DNA of 64,000 nucleotides from Akanthomyces muscarius (taxonomy: Eukaryota > Ascomycota > Sordariomycetes > Hypocreales > Cordycipitaceae), in NCBI RefSeq assembly GCF_028009165.1, contig NC_079241.1:4340001-4404000 (forward strand). The letters are read 5' to 3'. This document shows, one piece after another, positions 10,860-22,413 of the stretch (the first letter of the stretch is position 1; each line of letters starts with the position of its first letter). Both the position numbers and the translations under genes were made by a program. The notes under the pieces were generated by a model, which had not been told where the DNA came from, did not search any database, and was given only the letters and a program-made list of their open reading frames with translations.

Positions 10860-11893
10860 TTACAGCTCGTCGGCATGAGCGGTAGGGTTCTCGCCCGCCG
10901 ACGTCAAAGCACCTTTGGCGTGACCTGGTGTCTGGCTCGTCTTCTTGGCATGCCGCTCCAGCGCCAGCAGCTCTCTCGGGCTGCCGTCCGCGCCGCAGCT
11001 GGCAAAGCGCCACCAGTTGCCGTAGTACGTGCCGACGACGTTGGTCAGGATCCAGCGGATGGGCGCCGGCATGGGCGGCCAGTGCGCCCAGCGGCCGCGC
11101 TCAAACGTGCGGTCGAGGTTGAGGAAGAAGAACGGCACCACGTCCAGCACGCCGGCCTTTGTGACCGTCTTCTTGCCCCACGACTTGAAGACGAGCGCGG
11201 CGGCGGCGGCGGCGTCGCTGCCCTCGACCGGAGCCCGGGGGTGCGCGGCAAGGGCGGCAATCGTCTGGACCTCGCTGTGGAGGTGGTCGTCCAGCGGCGC
11301 GCGGAAGGAGTCCATGATGCGGAGCAGCTCGTCGGCGGAGAGCTCGGTCGATTTGGAGAGGCCCTTGAGGTAGCGCTCGAACTGCACGACGCCGTCGATG
11401 AAGGCCTCGTGCTCCTTGTGCGTCTCTGCCCAGACGGTCTTGTCGTCGAGCAGGTCCGACACCTTGTCGAAGAGGTTGTCTTCTTCGTCGTCGTGGTGCG
11501 ACGTGACAAACGAGGCCCATGTGAGCGAGTACTGGACAAAGTCGGACGAGAGCTCGTCGTCAATGTACGGGGCTTGCTGGTAGATGGAGTTGAAGCCGCG
11601 GATCATGGCATTGTGCACAAGGGCCATGTGCGTGGCCCCAGCCGTGAAGAGATCAGTCTACAGACAAGACATGTTAGACAAGGTTAATTTTTTTAAAAAA
11701 AACAAAAGCTATCCCAGGCTGAGCTGTTCCGCACCTTGCCTGTGAGGTGCTGCGGCGTGGCCACGAGCGGGATTGGCGCGTCCGCCCATTGCGACGCAGG
11801 GGCCGAGGTTTTGGCCATGTAGGGCGAGTAGTTGAAGAAGCTCGTCATGGCGAGACATGCTGTCCCGAATGCGAGAGTGCCAGCCAGGGACAT
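10860..11893 (-). CDS. Hemerythrin-like HHE-domain protein
   Basis: Two exons on the minus strand, 11735-11893 and 10860-11657; 318 residues. The histidine/acid pattern of an HHE cation-binding domain is visible: H63 and H68 (ATHMALVHNAM), HHDDEEDNLF near 105, KEHEAFIDGV near 130, and DDHLHSEV near 165. These would ligate a di-iron centre in a four-helix bundle. The first exon has a short hydrophobic start (LAGTLAFGTACLAM), which could be a signal or membrane anchor. The intron has a GTGCGG donor and a CTAAC-like branch site. Fungal members are uncharacterised; oxygen, NO or iron handling is possible. The neighbouring Ctr gene makes a metal-related role attractive but unproven. Confidence 0.82.
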
Positions 11894-12182
11894 GGCGGGC
11901 CAGCTATAAATAAGGCAGAATGTGTGTGCTAAACTGGAGCTCCTGGCACGATGTGAATGATGAGTGGTCTGCTTTACCAGATGAACTCAGCCCATTGTCA
12001 AGAGTCGATCAGAGTGTGAGCCGGGCGCGGGATGCTTAGGTTACAGCGGCCCCGATTGGCTGATGCTGCGTGTTTAGGGCGTTGAGGAGTGCATTACAGG
12101 GGACGATCTGCTAAGTACCTACCTACCCACACGCGAGCGGGATATTTTAGGAGGGGTCAAATACAGTGTTAGGCTTAATATG

Positions 12183-12203
12183 TATTCCTCCTATCCTGTT
12201 AGG
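12183..12203 (+). repeat. Left arm of an imperfect 21-bp inverted repeat
   Basis: TATTCCTCCTATCCTGTTAG plus G is matched in reverse complement at 12277-12297 with 19 of 21 bases identical. The arms enclose 73 bases of A/T-rich DNA, including the small palindrome GTGTTAGAACAC. The size suits a stem-loop or the remnant of a miniature inverted-repeat element. No target-site duplication is obvious. Confidence 0.6.
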
Positions 12204-12276
12204 GTGTTAGAACACTTAACACTTTGTAAGAAGAAAAAAAATATATAATTTCTGATATGACTGGGTGCCCTGATAT

Positions 12277-12297
12277 CCTAGCACGATAGGAGGAATA
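12277..12297 (-). repeat. Right arm of an imperfect 21-bp inverted repeat
   Basis: Reverse complement of the arm at 12183-12203, with two mismatches. See the left arm for interpretation. Confidence 0.6.
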
Positions 12298-12778
12298 TGT
12301 TATACACGGAGGAGCTCTCAGGTGCCCTGTCCAAAAACACCCCCCTCTCGCCGAGGTAGCTAGGGCGCTGGCTGAGGACACTACCTGCCTACAGCTACCA
12401 ATGAGGTATCATGCGCCCACGTCGTTGTCTTGCTTCGACGTGATACCAGAAAGCAGTCTACGCTCCTCGGGATTGATTTCTAGACGACATTGCAAATCCG
12501 GCATATTTAAAACGGTCAGGTACAATGAAAGTGGCGAGCCCACCAACGTTGTCTAACTTACTGGTAGTACCGCGCCTGACACGTTCGGGCTCGAGGGTAG
12601 CCGAATGCCATCGACCTGCAAGGTGGGTAAACGCAAGAACTAGCATTACACGCTGTAAAACGACATGACAATCTGACATACAAGATAAATGTAAAGAACT
12701 AGATAGGAAACGGCCTGCGCTTTTATAAGAAATAAGGGTACAATAACTGTGACAGGTTCATGCATAGACAATGCTTTG

Positions 12779-14149
12779 TCACTCCAACTGCTTAATCTCG
12801 AAAGTTGTATAATCGCCGTTGAGAAGCACATCCTTACTTGGGTCATATTTTTCCAAACTGTCAAGTGGGCCATACTTTTCGCACAAGAAAAGCATGTCGT
12901 TGTATGCACTATGGAGAAACATCTGTTAGATTTGTTGCCAGCCGACTTTGCCGTAGACGCAACTCACGTTTCTCTCGAGATACTCCCACGATGGCCTGCG
13001 GAGTCCGTCAGGTACGGGTGGATGCTGTACAAGCGATTGCGATCGTCCCATTCCTCTTTAGGGTCAGAGGCCGTGTAAGCGCGCTTGTAATAGAGCATAA
13101 ACTTGGAGTTTCGAAAGTAAGTTGTCCATCTGCATCGCCAAGTGCCGAATTCCATCTCGTTGTGAGCATAAGTGCACCCAGGATCAAATACAACAATCTT
13201 TCCGGTGCTTGTATCGCAGCCGACGTTGTTCTCCCAGAGATCGCCATGCACCAGCGCGGGGGTTATGTTCCTTCCGTCAGATTGCAGCGCACCCAGAAGC
13301 CGCGGAATCACAACATCAATCAGCTGATTGCAGGCAGCCTCTAGTTCTGGCCAGACTCCATTGGTGTCATTATCGTAGTCGATGACATCCCGGAGCAAGT
13401 TGGTAAAGCAGGCAGCCCAGCTGTCCTCCCAAGTGACTGTACGTTCCATCTTGCCGATGACAGTCTTCACAGGATAGCCAAACATGCCGGTGGGAGACTT
13501 GCCATTCTTATGCATAGCTGCAATTGTGTCGGCAAATGCTCTTCGATCTGGCGCCTCGTTAAAACGCATGTCATGAAAAGCGCAGACATAAAAGTAGCAA
13601 ATCTCGCCCGGGCCAATGCTGTACTGACCCCATCCGGAGGGCTCAGGCACCAACCCTGGGCACGCTTGGTTGATTGTGACCGCTGAGTGGTATGCACCCT
13701 CTACCAGTGCACGAGCGCCTTGTCCAGTGATGCACTGTGGAGTTGGTAATTAGTTCGCCGCTTCAAGCTTCGGCACGCCAAAGACCTCTACAGGCACTCT
13801 CGACCTATTTAGGCGTACCTTCAAAAAGTATTGCCTTTCAGAGCCATCTTTCAATATCGTCGAAAGTCGAGCCGTTTTCGCCCATGCAGAGACTCCACTC
13901 CTCATTGCCTCTTGTACTTCGATGCCGGGCGGGAGTACTGCTTATAAGAAAGTTCTGTTAGCCTGCATACAAGTACATTTGCTTTTCAAGTTGTCACTTT
14001 TACTTGCCTGAAAAGACTGCTTTATGAACTTTGAAGTTCCCGGGTATGTTTGCGTACGCATTGTCACATTCGTCAGTCTCGACCGAATCAAGAGTCAGGT
14101 GCAGACCAGGCTGCTCGACGACTCTTGAGGTCACCAATGTGCTGGACAT
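12779..14149 (-). CDS. Fructosamine-3-kinase-like protein (paralogue 1)
   Basis: Minus strand, four exons: 14008-14149, 13819-13940, 12968-13734 and 12779-12908; 386 residues. The kinase core shows GVSAWAKTARL and QYFLK (nucleotide-binding lobe), GKMERTVTWEDSW, PALVHGDLWENNVG (catalytic loop) and IVVFDPGCTYAHNEMEFG (metal-binding DPG), as in the Fructosamin_kin family related to APH kinases. Known members phosphorylate ketosamines on glycated proteins or small ribulosamines. Intron 1 needs a GC donor (TTTCA/GGCAAGT): a stop codon precedes the second exon in frame and no GT donor has the right phase. A second paralogue with equal exon lengths lies at 22414-23755. The gene is divergent from the NLR gene. 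Confidence 0.83.
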
Positions 14150-14779
14150 GGTTTCGATTGCCGTCGACACGTCTGCTTACGATGCAAGGGTAGATGCCAT
14201 GACGCGCCAAGTGAGGGGAAACGCCATCCTCTTATGTTTGTGCTTCCTCTGTAACTTCTGGTAAATGCGAGGCAGTGGAGGCCATGCAAGGATTCTCACT
14301 GCTGATGGTTAGGACTGCAGTGCTGTTGAGGGGGTGTCTACCACACCCGGCTCCCTAGCGTCAAAATTGTGTCATTTCATTTGCTGTGAACTCGTTAGAC
14401 CCGGAGCCAGCTCTCCTTCAGCGCGTCCAAAAGCACAATGATTGGGCAACGCCACATTGCCTGCTTCTAAAGCTGAGAGTAAAAAGGTTCCTACAGGATT
14501 ACGGACGACACGAATGAGGCGCCAGCCCGCGCCGGATGCTGGACTGAGGCTTCCTCGCGCAGTAGAACTCTGCACACTTTCTGGGCTATCATGGAAGCAG
14601 CACCTACATAGAAAAATAGTTCTTGTTCACGGCATACTGAATTTAAACGAACCGAACTAGTTATTGTTTGTGTTACATGAACTTGGCACTCGGTGGCCAA
14701 CTAACTCAACTACCATGGTGATGTTATACAAAGCCCAGCCCCCACCCACTATTACCGATGGCACTAACCAGTCTAACAG
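14150..14779. other. Divergent promoter between the kinase paralogue 1 and NLR genes
   Basis: About 630 bases between the kinase ATG and the first supported NLR coding base. It should contain both promoters and the unlocated first exon of the NLR gene. Candidate starts are an ATG at 14715 directly followed by GTGATG, which would be a start-codon-only exon, and ATG 14515 with a GTAGAA donor 48 bases on. Neither is secure. Confidence 0.45.
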
Positions 14780-17700
14780 TTTCACAAAGTAGCACCATTT
14801 CGACGCAAACGCAGCGATGATGCTTCCTCGAGAGGGGAGGAAACTCATTCCACCGCTCGAGGGTCCAACCCAGCCTCATCACGCGACTCCCAGTTTTTAT
14901 ATGCGACCGATGCTGACGAATACCCGACCTCGACGACCTCCAGGCACCCGAGTCTACTTGATTCGCCATGGGACCCAGCGTCCTCGGGACCACTTGGTCT
15001 GAATGTTGTCTATACACCAGAGCAGGGGCAGAAGGCAGACATTGTATTCATCCATGGCCTTGGTGGCACTAGCCGGGCAACGTGGACGAAGGACAAAAAT
15101 CCAGATCTGTTTTGGCCGCTTACATTTTTGGCCATGGACCCCGATCTATGCGTCGCCAGGATAATGACGTTTGGCTACGACGCAAGCTTTCGCAAGCATA
15201 ACAATCCTCAAGCTACTTTACGAGATTTCGCCAAAGAGCTGCTCTTTGATCTAGCAGAAAGAAGCCAACTCAAGATCGGCGAGGTGCGTTCAAGTTGTGT
15301 CTTTCCTCGTCAGGTATCAAGCACTAAGCTGACATTTAAGGTCTCTAGGTCCCCTTGATCTTTGTTGTGCATAGCATGGGTGGTCTCATAGTGAAGGAGG
15401 TAGGGCACACTTCAAGTCCTCTAACATCGCAGCATCACAGATCACATTTTCAGTCTCTTACAATTTTTATCATCGTCTTCATATTTCCCTTCCAGCAAAT
15501 TTCATACTCCTCGGTCTAACTCCTAAATACAGGCATATATGTATGGCCAAACAGACCCTGCCTATGAGCACATTATTCGGTCCATCGCAGCCATAACTTT
15601 TCTGGCCACGCCGCACCGTGGAACAAATTTTGCGCAAATCTTGAATCGAATCCTACAGTCGGGGTCATTGTCAAAAGCATATATCACAGAGCTTTCAGGC
15701 AACGCACACGGGTTAAAGAACTTGAATGATTCGTTTCGCAACGTTGTCTCCAGGCTTGACATAGCCTCCTTCTATGAGACGCACCCCACCTCTATTGGAT
15801 TCAAAAAAGCGCGTGTTGTAAGTGCATTTGCATCAATATGAGCTCGCATAGAGCAGCGGTGCAAACAATCGGGGAGCGAGGCTGATTTGTTTTTTCGCAT
15901 TGCTTAGCTCGTTTTGGAGAAGGAATCGTCGGTTCTGGGATTTCCTGGCGAGAAATCTCGTGCCTTGGCCGCAGATCACCAGGGCATATGCAAATACGAT
16001 AGCCCTGAAGATCCAAACTATATCAGTGTACGAAACACTCTATGGAATATGACGCGGAAGATTATCAACAGAAATGCAACGGTCCAGCGTCCCGCGACAG
16101 CCCGACGTCCTTCTCATGATCTGAAGGACATACTGGGTATTCAGAATCTACCGACGGCCGATTTTAATTTTTTCCAAGATCAGTGGTCTCAAGGTACTAG
16201 CTCTTGGATTCATGAACACCCAGAGTTTCTACAATGGCGAACAGACCAGACATCTGCAGCCACTGTGCTGTGGATAAACGGTAGCCCAGGAACAGGCAAG
16301 TCAGTGCTTTCGTCCTACATCATCAACACATTGGTGTTCGAGGATATCGACTGTCACTATTTTTATATAAGATTCGGCGATCGGTTAAAAAGAAGTGTTG
16401 GGCCACTTTTGCGGTCTTTGGCCTACCAGGTAGCTCTTGTCAAGCCCGAGTTTCACGATGCATTGCTCGAGCTGGCAGAGGAGGGCATTCAGTTTCCTTC
16501 CGCTGATTCACGGACCATCTGGGATAGAATTTTCAAGTCCGGCCTCTTTCGCATGGATATCAAGGAGCCTCTATTTTGGATTATAGATGGACTTGACGAA
16601 GCTGATGATCCCAAAGTTCTGATTCGCCTTTTGGGAGAGATACCCGCTCATGTCCCCATCCGTATCCTGATCGCAGCGCGAAAGACCCCTGAGATGGACA
16701 CAAACTTCAATCGCTTGTCACAAGCGCATAAAACAAGACATATTGATATAGATATGCAAAGACAAGACTTGCATCATTTCATCAACCAAGAGCTTGACAT
16801 TCCTGGCTCGGCTGAGTTTCGAGAGAATATTGTCGAGCGCTTGGTGCAAGGTTCCCAGAACAACTTTTTGGTAAGTTCTCCACAGAACACATGAGAGTCA
16901 AAGGTTCTAAAACTCGCAGTGGGTGCGACTTGCCATGGAGAGGATTCATAACTCCAATTTCGAGAATGATATCGAGGTTGCATTGCAGGAGCTCCCTGTC
17001 GGCATGGAAGCGCTATACGACCGAATGGCTGCCAACGTGGCTGCAATCGGTTCTGATAGCGCCAAAAATTTGGCCATGTCTATTCTCTACGTCGTTTGCT
17101 GTTCCAAAAGAGTCCTTCTTCTGACAGAGCTGACGAAAGCGGTGGGTGATGCCTTTGCCGGTGTCATTGACCCCCATCGCGCCATTGTCGAGTTGTGTGG
17201 AGGTTTTGTTGTCGTGGACAATGAAGGTCGTGTATCATTGGTACACAAGACCGGCCGTGAGTATCTAACCAAGTACGACAGCATATACCTGTACATTGAT
17301 ACGTCTGTCGGTCATTCGCGACTTTTCGCAAGCTGTATGGGTCGGATGGCTAAGCTGACGCGCACGACAAGACATCGCCCAGCTCAAGAACCAGATTTTA
17401 CAGAGTACGCTGTGGAAATGTGGCCGTATCACCTAGCTTCCATTGCAGCAGAGTGCAATGAAAGCACTGCCACCTTGTCAACATTTCTGAGGAGCAAAGC
17501 CGTCCTAGCATGGATCTGTTTAGTGGCGGCCAAAAAAAGGCTCGATATCTTGGTTCAGTCGTCCAAAAGCTTGTCGAAGTTTTGCGAAAAACGGAAGATA
17601 ATTGTATCTTCTATTGGTGAAAGTCAACAACTGTTGGTACTAGACTTGTTCGACAGCTGGGCCACAGATTTGATCAAGATTGCAGCGAAATTTGGCAACG

Positions 17701-19937
17701 CATTGCGTCACAACCCAGATTCTATCTACCACATGATTCCGCCAATGTGCCCACACACTTCTTCCATTTATCAACAATTCGGCAAAACAGAGTCCAAAAC
17801 TTTGCTCGTTCTCAGCCGAGCATCCCAAACATGGGATGATAGCCTGGCCAAGATATCATTCGGTGGCGACATATTTGCTTCCGGCATTGCAGCCAATGGT
17901 CCCGTTCTGGCCGTTTTATCAGGTAGCGGAAAAGTTTTCGTCTATGACAGTCAGACATTTGAAGAGCTGCCAGCAAGTCCGATAGACCATGGAGAGCAGC
18001 TCTACGGGTTTGAGCTGAACAGTACAGCAACTATAATTGCGACATATGGATTCAAAACGACAAAGATCTGGCAGATATCGTCTGGTGCTTGCATTTCTCA
18101 GGTTATGAACCCCCGGGCCAAACCCATTCCCCTCAGCATGCGCTTCGACTCAAATGGGAGGATACTGTTCCTCGGCTCGGCAGACAGCAAATTGCGATTC
18201 GCCAAAATCACTGAGCCAAAGACAGAATGGCAAATTGTGGCAGACTTTGAAGAGGTGGAGCTCGAAGGGCACATTCTGAACGATTCAAACTACATTGCAC
18301 TGAACAGGGACTCCACCTTAATTGCCCTTGCATATCGTGGACATCCACTTTCTGCTTGGGAAGTTGACGGTCCAGTCCATTTGGGTCATTGTTGGCGCAA
18401 GTATGATAGCGGTAGTCGTGGTGAAGTGGTTGCATCATCATGGCTACCTCATACGCCAGAACTACTGGGTCTGTACATCGATGGCGCTGTTTTCAAATGG
18501 GACCCTTATGAGCTCGAGGTTGATGAGCTTCAGATTCATGCATCACGTCTGGCCGTTAGCATCGATGGCAATTTGTTCTGCACAGGCGATGGTGTGGGAA
18601 ACGTGAAGGTACACACAACTGGGGAGTTCACCCTACTGTACCAGCTTGCTTCACCGGACACTGTGTTTAACCTGGCATTTAGTCCTGATTGCACCAGGAT
18701 ATATGATATCAGAGGGTACTATGGGAACGTTTGGGAACCTACTGCTCTGTTGAAACATTCGAAAGCTTCCGTCGCAAGTCTGGACGGAGATAGCGACATG
18801 GCTAGTATTGCCCCAACTCTGACTGGAAGCACATACAAAAGGATAGAAAGCGTCAAGACTCTTGCATATTCGCCAATGAGCAAGCTGTACGCCAGGGTTG
18901 CCTCCGACGATACCCTTGCCTTACATGCCATCTGCCGCGGAAAGCTGCAAGCAGTTGCGGCCATTGATGTCGAATGGGACATTCTGGCACTCTGCTGGAG
19001 TCCTGATGGGCAAACCCTTTACACATTTGATGAAAACACGGCCATTTCGATTTATTCATTGAAGCATTCCGACAGTGATGCTGCAAAGTCGTCTGGCAAG
19101 ACATTCCATCATGTCCTATGCAGTGACGCAGCGTTCGAGCTTGGCGAGGCGGCCGAAGGAGGGTTGGCTGGCATTGCCGTCAATGAGAATGCAGAAAAGA
19201 TGATATTCCAGTCTGAACGCTCGATTCTGAACATTTCGCTTACTGACGGCAGCATCATGCACAAGCTGGACCTGACCGTTCCCGGCCAGCGTTGGATAGT
19301 ACACCCTAAACATGGCAAGCTACTATTGGGTATCTCGAATACTTCGATACATGTCGTCAACTGGGAGTTCAAAATAGTTTTGAAAGCAAAGACAAAGCTC
19401 GCAGGCCCACGCTCGAAGTTGGGTGATGTAGTTACTGAACTTGACTACGATGATGGTACACTGGAACGAGTTCTAGTTTCACCGGACAACGAAACAATAC
19501 TTCTTCAAGCGCGCTCAAAATTCAAAACTGTGACTATCTCACATTTTAGTACATCTTCTCTCGATCAGCTAGTCGAGCTTGCACAAGGCGTCACATCTCA
19601 AGCTGAAGTTGTCGGACCAAGCGCCACCTCCAAGGGGATCGCTGCAGATGCCATACACAGTTCAATCATCGAGACAGACCTCGTCCCCGAGGAAGTGGCT
19701 TCGAAGGTTACTACTTGCATAAGTATGTTGGCAAGCAAGAAGGTCCTTGCCATATCGAGACAGTTCTCGGTTTGCACCATCAATCTACTGACGGGCACTG
19801 AGAAAGAGCACTTCTTTTTGCCAAGCGACTGGATTAATCCCGAGAACATGGAATTGGCGACGTTTTCGAGGGAAGAGAAGGTACTTCTATATCCAACAAA
19901 TGGAGAAATTGCTGTTGTTTCCTGTCCTAATGCCTGA
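14780..19937 (+). CDS. NLR-type receptor: serine-esterase-like, NACHT ATPase and propeller-like C-terminus
   Basis: Exons 14780-15283, 15349-15399, 15533-15817, 15908-16870 and 16920-19937; about 1606 residues plus a first exon that I could not place, because the frame has no ATG after the stop just before 14780. Order counted from 14780: a basic Ser-rich leader; an alpha/beta-hydrolase SesB/LipA-like domain (VFIHGLGGT near 75, nucleophile VVHSMGG at about 177, FLATPHRGTNF near 212); a NACHT with Walker A GSPGTGKS near 405 and Walker B LFWIIDGLDE near 503; a helical linker; and about 700 residues of beta-rich repeats (VLAVLSGSGKVFVYDS, LAFSPDCTRIYDIRG, LCWSPDGQTLYTFD) resembling WD40 blades. 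Fungal proteins of this build act in heterokaryon incompatibility and non-self recognition. All key motifs look intact. Confidence 0.85.
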
Positions 19938-20051
19938 GACGGTCCCGGTTTGGATTTGGTCAGCAAATTTAATGATGTTCCATTTCCCGTCGACCAGGGG
20001 TTTTCTTGTTTGCAAATTTGTAGCCTAGTTAATAGTAGCCTCTTTTTAGTA

Positions 20052-21749
20052 TTAAGTCTTAGTCCTTTCTCTATTATTGCTATCTTGTGCAGCTTTGGAA
20101 GCTTCACTAAGCAAATGTTGCCGCCATCTGGCACCAAAGTGGAAGTCCACTGCAAACAACGCCACCACGAGAATGCAAAGGCCGCCCATAAAAGAGAATG
20201 TCCATCCAATTCGGAAAGTATGAATCATTCGGTCGAGAAAAGAAACCATGATCGCAGCAAATGCGCAGCGTATAATATTGCTGGCTGCTTGCGCGGCTGC
20301 GGGATGGCGGTGGTTCTTGTCAGCCAGTAAAGTATTGTAAATCTAGAAAGTGTATCAGCCAAACCGCAGCGCTGAAGCTATCAGATTTTGTTCAACATAC
20401 GCTGAATTCCAATTGCATGCACATGCCCAGGATGAATTGGATTGTCAGGGGTATCGCAATGTGCTGTCGGGGGTTGTGAGTTACTGCCAGTCAAGCACGT
20501 CAATCCATTGCAGAACATACCTGACGAAAGTGCAATACCCATCCGAAGGCAATGACTCCTATGATATTAATTATCAAGGGTGTCCACATAAGTCCCAGCC
20601 GAGCCTTCTCGACATCAAACTCATCCAGGTCATCCCCTTTGGCCTTGTCAGTCGACAGTCCCATCTTGGTTCTTGAGCGACTATAGGCTTTGTTGAGAAG
20701 TGCCCCGGAAAAGAACGTTGAAAAGACACCCCCCATACCAAACGGTATATATATGAGTCCTGCCTCCCATTCGCTAAGATCATACATGCCCACAAGAATG
20801 ACGGAAAGCGAGGCATTAATGCAAGTGTAAACCACATAGAGTAGTCCGCAAGCCGTTATAATAATAAAGTTGTCTTTTCGTAGAAGAATTGTGAGGGAAT
20901 TGAACGGATTTGGTAGTCTCAGCCTCGGAATTTTGCTTGAGTCAACGTCGTGGGGGGGAATGCTTCGGAATATTCGAGGAATAGGGAGCTTCGAGAAGGT
21001 TGGCGGTGCGATCGATCCATTGCCGACAACCGTTCGACTCGTTTCTGGCAATAGAATTATCATCAGAATAAGGCACAAGCCTGATGCAATAGCCAAAAAC
21101 CAGAATATCCACGGCCATCCGGCAGCATAGGAAAGAGCACCACCGAGAATGGGACCTAAACTTGGTGCAATTGTGATGCTGCGGGAGCAAATGTAAGCTT
21201 CAAAGGTATATCATCTTCGCCAATATCGGGATATTTCCTTACGCAAATGATACAATGCTAACGAAAGTCCCTCTTTCGGCTGGAGAGGATATGTCGGTGA
21301 TGACTCCATAAGCAATGGAAAAGGTACCTAGAGGCAGGTCATTAGAGGGGGTAGCAAAACGCAGTGCACTTCGCCTTGCCAGATATCGCGAGTGCTTGCA
21401 TGAGTCTCAGGCCGAGCAAAACATTGTATGACTTGGTAGAAGCAATCGCAATGCATACAGACGCATAGACGCTGAGCGTAGCAATATATACCGGGCGGCG
21501 ACCGATCTGGTCTGCGGTGTCGCCCACTAGGGACGGCGCGATCGTGGCAACAGCCATATATGTAGTCACGGTGAGATTTATCTTCTCGACGGACACCCCT
21601 AAAGCCTTTGACAGAAGAGGAATCGCAGGGTAATAGATGAAGCTACTCGTTGTCGAGAACCAGGCTGCGTACGCAACAAGAGCGACAATACAGCGCTTCT
21701 CATTGATGCTGAAAGCCGAATATTGAGGCGATGATGAGCCTTCCTCCAT
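20052..21749 (-). CDS. MFS transporter, DHA1 drug:H+ antiporter type
   Basis: Minus strand, five exons: 21380-21749, 21243-21327, 20521-21178, 20401-20463 and 20052-20342; 488 residues with about 12 hydrophobic segments. The family signature is visible: LVGDTADQIGRRPVYI (motif A), LGLRLMQALAISGTF (motif B region), AERGTFVSIVSFA and APSLGPILGGALSYAAGWPWIFW (motif C). A long central loop (about 185-260) is typical of Qdr/Dha1 exporters. The first intron needs a GC donor (ATATCTG/GCAAGG) to keep the frame between QALAISG and TFSIAYG. The start is the ATG before EEGSSSPQYSAF. The gene is convergent with the NLR gene (114 bases between stops) and sits between the two kinase paralogues, so export of a related substrate is possible but unsupported. 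Confidence 0.85.
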
Positions 21750-22413
21750 GGCTTGTATTCTGGTTTGAACTCGCGACACAAATACCGGTGATTTGACTGC
21801 TAGGCTTGCGTTTAATCAGGAGCAAGAACTGGGAGGGCATCCAACAGTTGTGCGGGGAAGTCACCGAGAATATCTGCGGGCGGCAAGTGGCAGCCATTCT
21901 GTGTAACACCATTAAGACGGTCTGAACATTCCAAATTTTCCAAGACTTTTCACACTCTTTTATTCGCCCGCGACCCCAATCCTGGCCTTCTTTCCATGTT
22001 TCAAACCCCACCCTTTTCTTGGTTTTTTCAAGAAGCGGAGGGAAAGAAAGACGCGGCACAACAGACTATAATATTTATTATTACTTCTGCCGCTAAGAAG
22101 CTTTTTGCCGAGCATGGAGCAGCAGTTCAACAAAAGGCAGTTCATCATGAAGATCTCTACGGAGACAGCAAGGATATGAGTTACTGCTGGCTGCGCTGCG
22201 TATCTCAAATGCTTGAAGTACACTTCCGATAAACAACGGGGACCAGGGAAGGCGGATGCTAGAGTAAGTAGGTGGCAGTCACGTTCCCCTGCTGGGGGAC
22301 TGAGCAATCAGTCACAACTGAAAATGCGTGTATAGTGATTGCAGAATAAGATGGAAATAAAATAAAAGCCGATCCCCAGACATACCCCAATTCCAAGCAA
22401 GAAAGCGTTGTAC
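21750..22413. other. Intergenic stretch between the MFS and second kinase genes
   Basis: About 660 bases without a supported gene. The frames here are short and lack splice-consistent partners. It should contain the MFS promoter (minus strand) and the 3' flank of the second kinase gene. Confidence 0.5.

Larger units (their letters stand above)
11894..12778. other. Intergenic region with an inverted repeat, left edge of the kinase/NLR block
   Basis: No gene is supported. The stretch contains a short TACC run near 12117-12127 and a pair of 21-base inverted repeats at 12183-12203 and 12277-12297 around an A/T-rich core. The beginning (11894-12060) is the promoter side of the hemerythrin-like gene, with an inverted CCAAT box (ATTGG) near 12054. 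Confidence 0.5.

Noticed and set aside
10845..11687. 280-codon frame antisense to the hemerythrin-like gene
   Set aside because: The opposite strand has the HHE histidine pattern and introns; this is a shadow.
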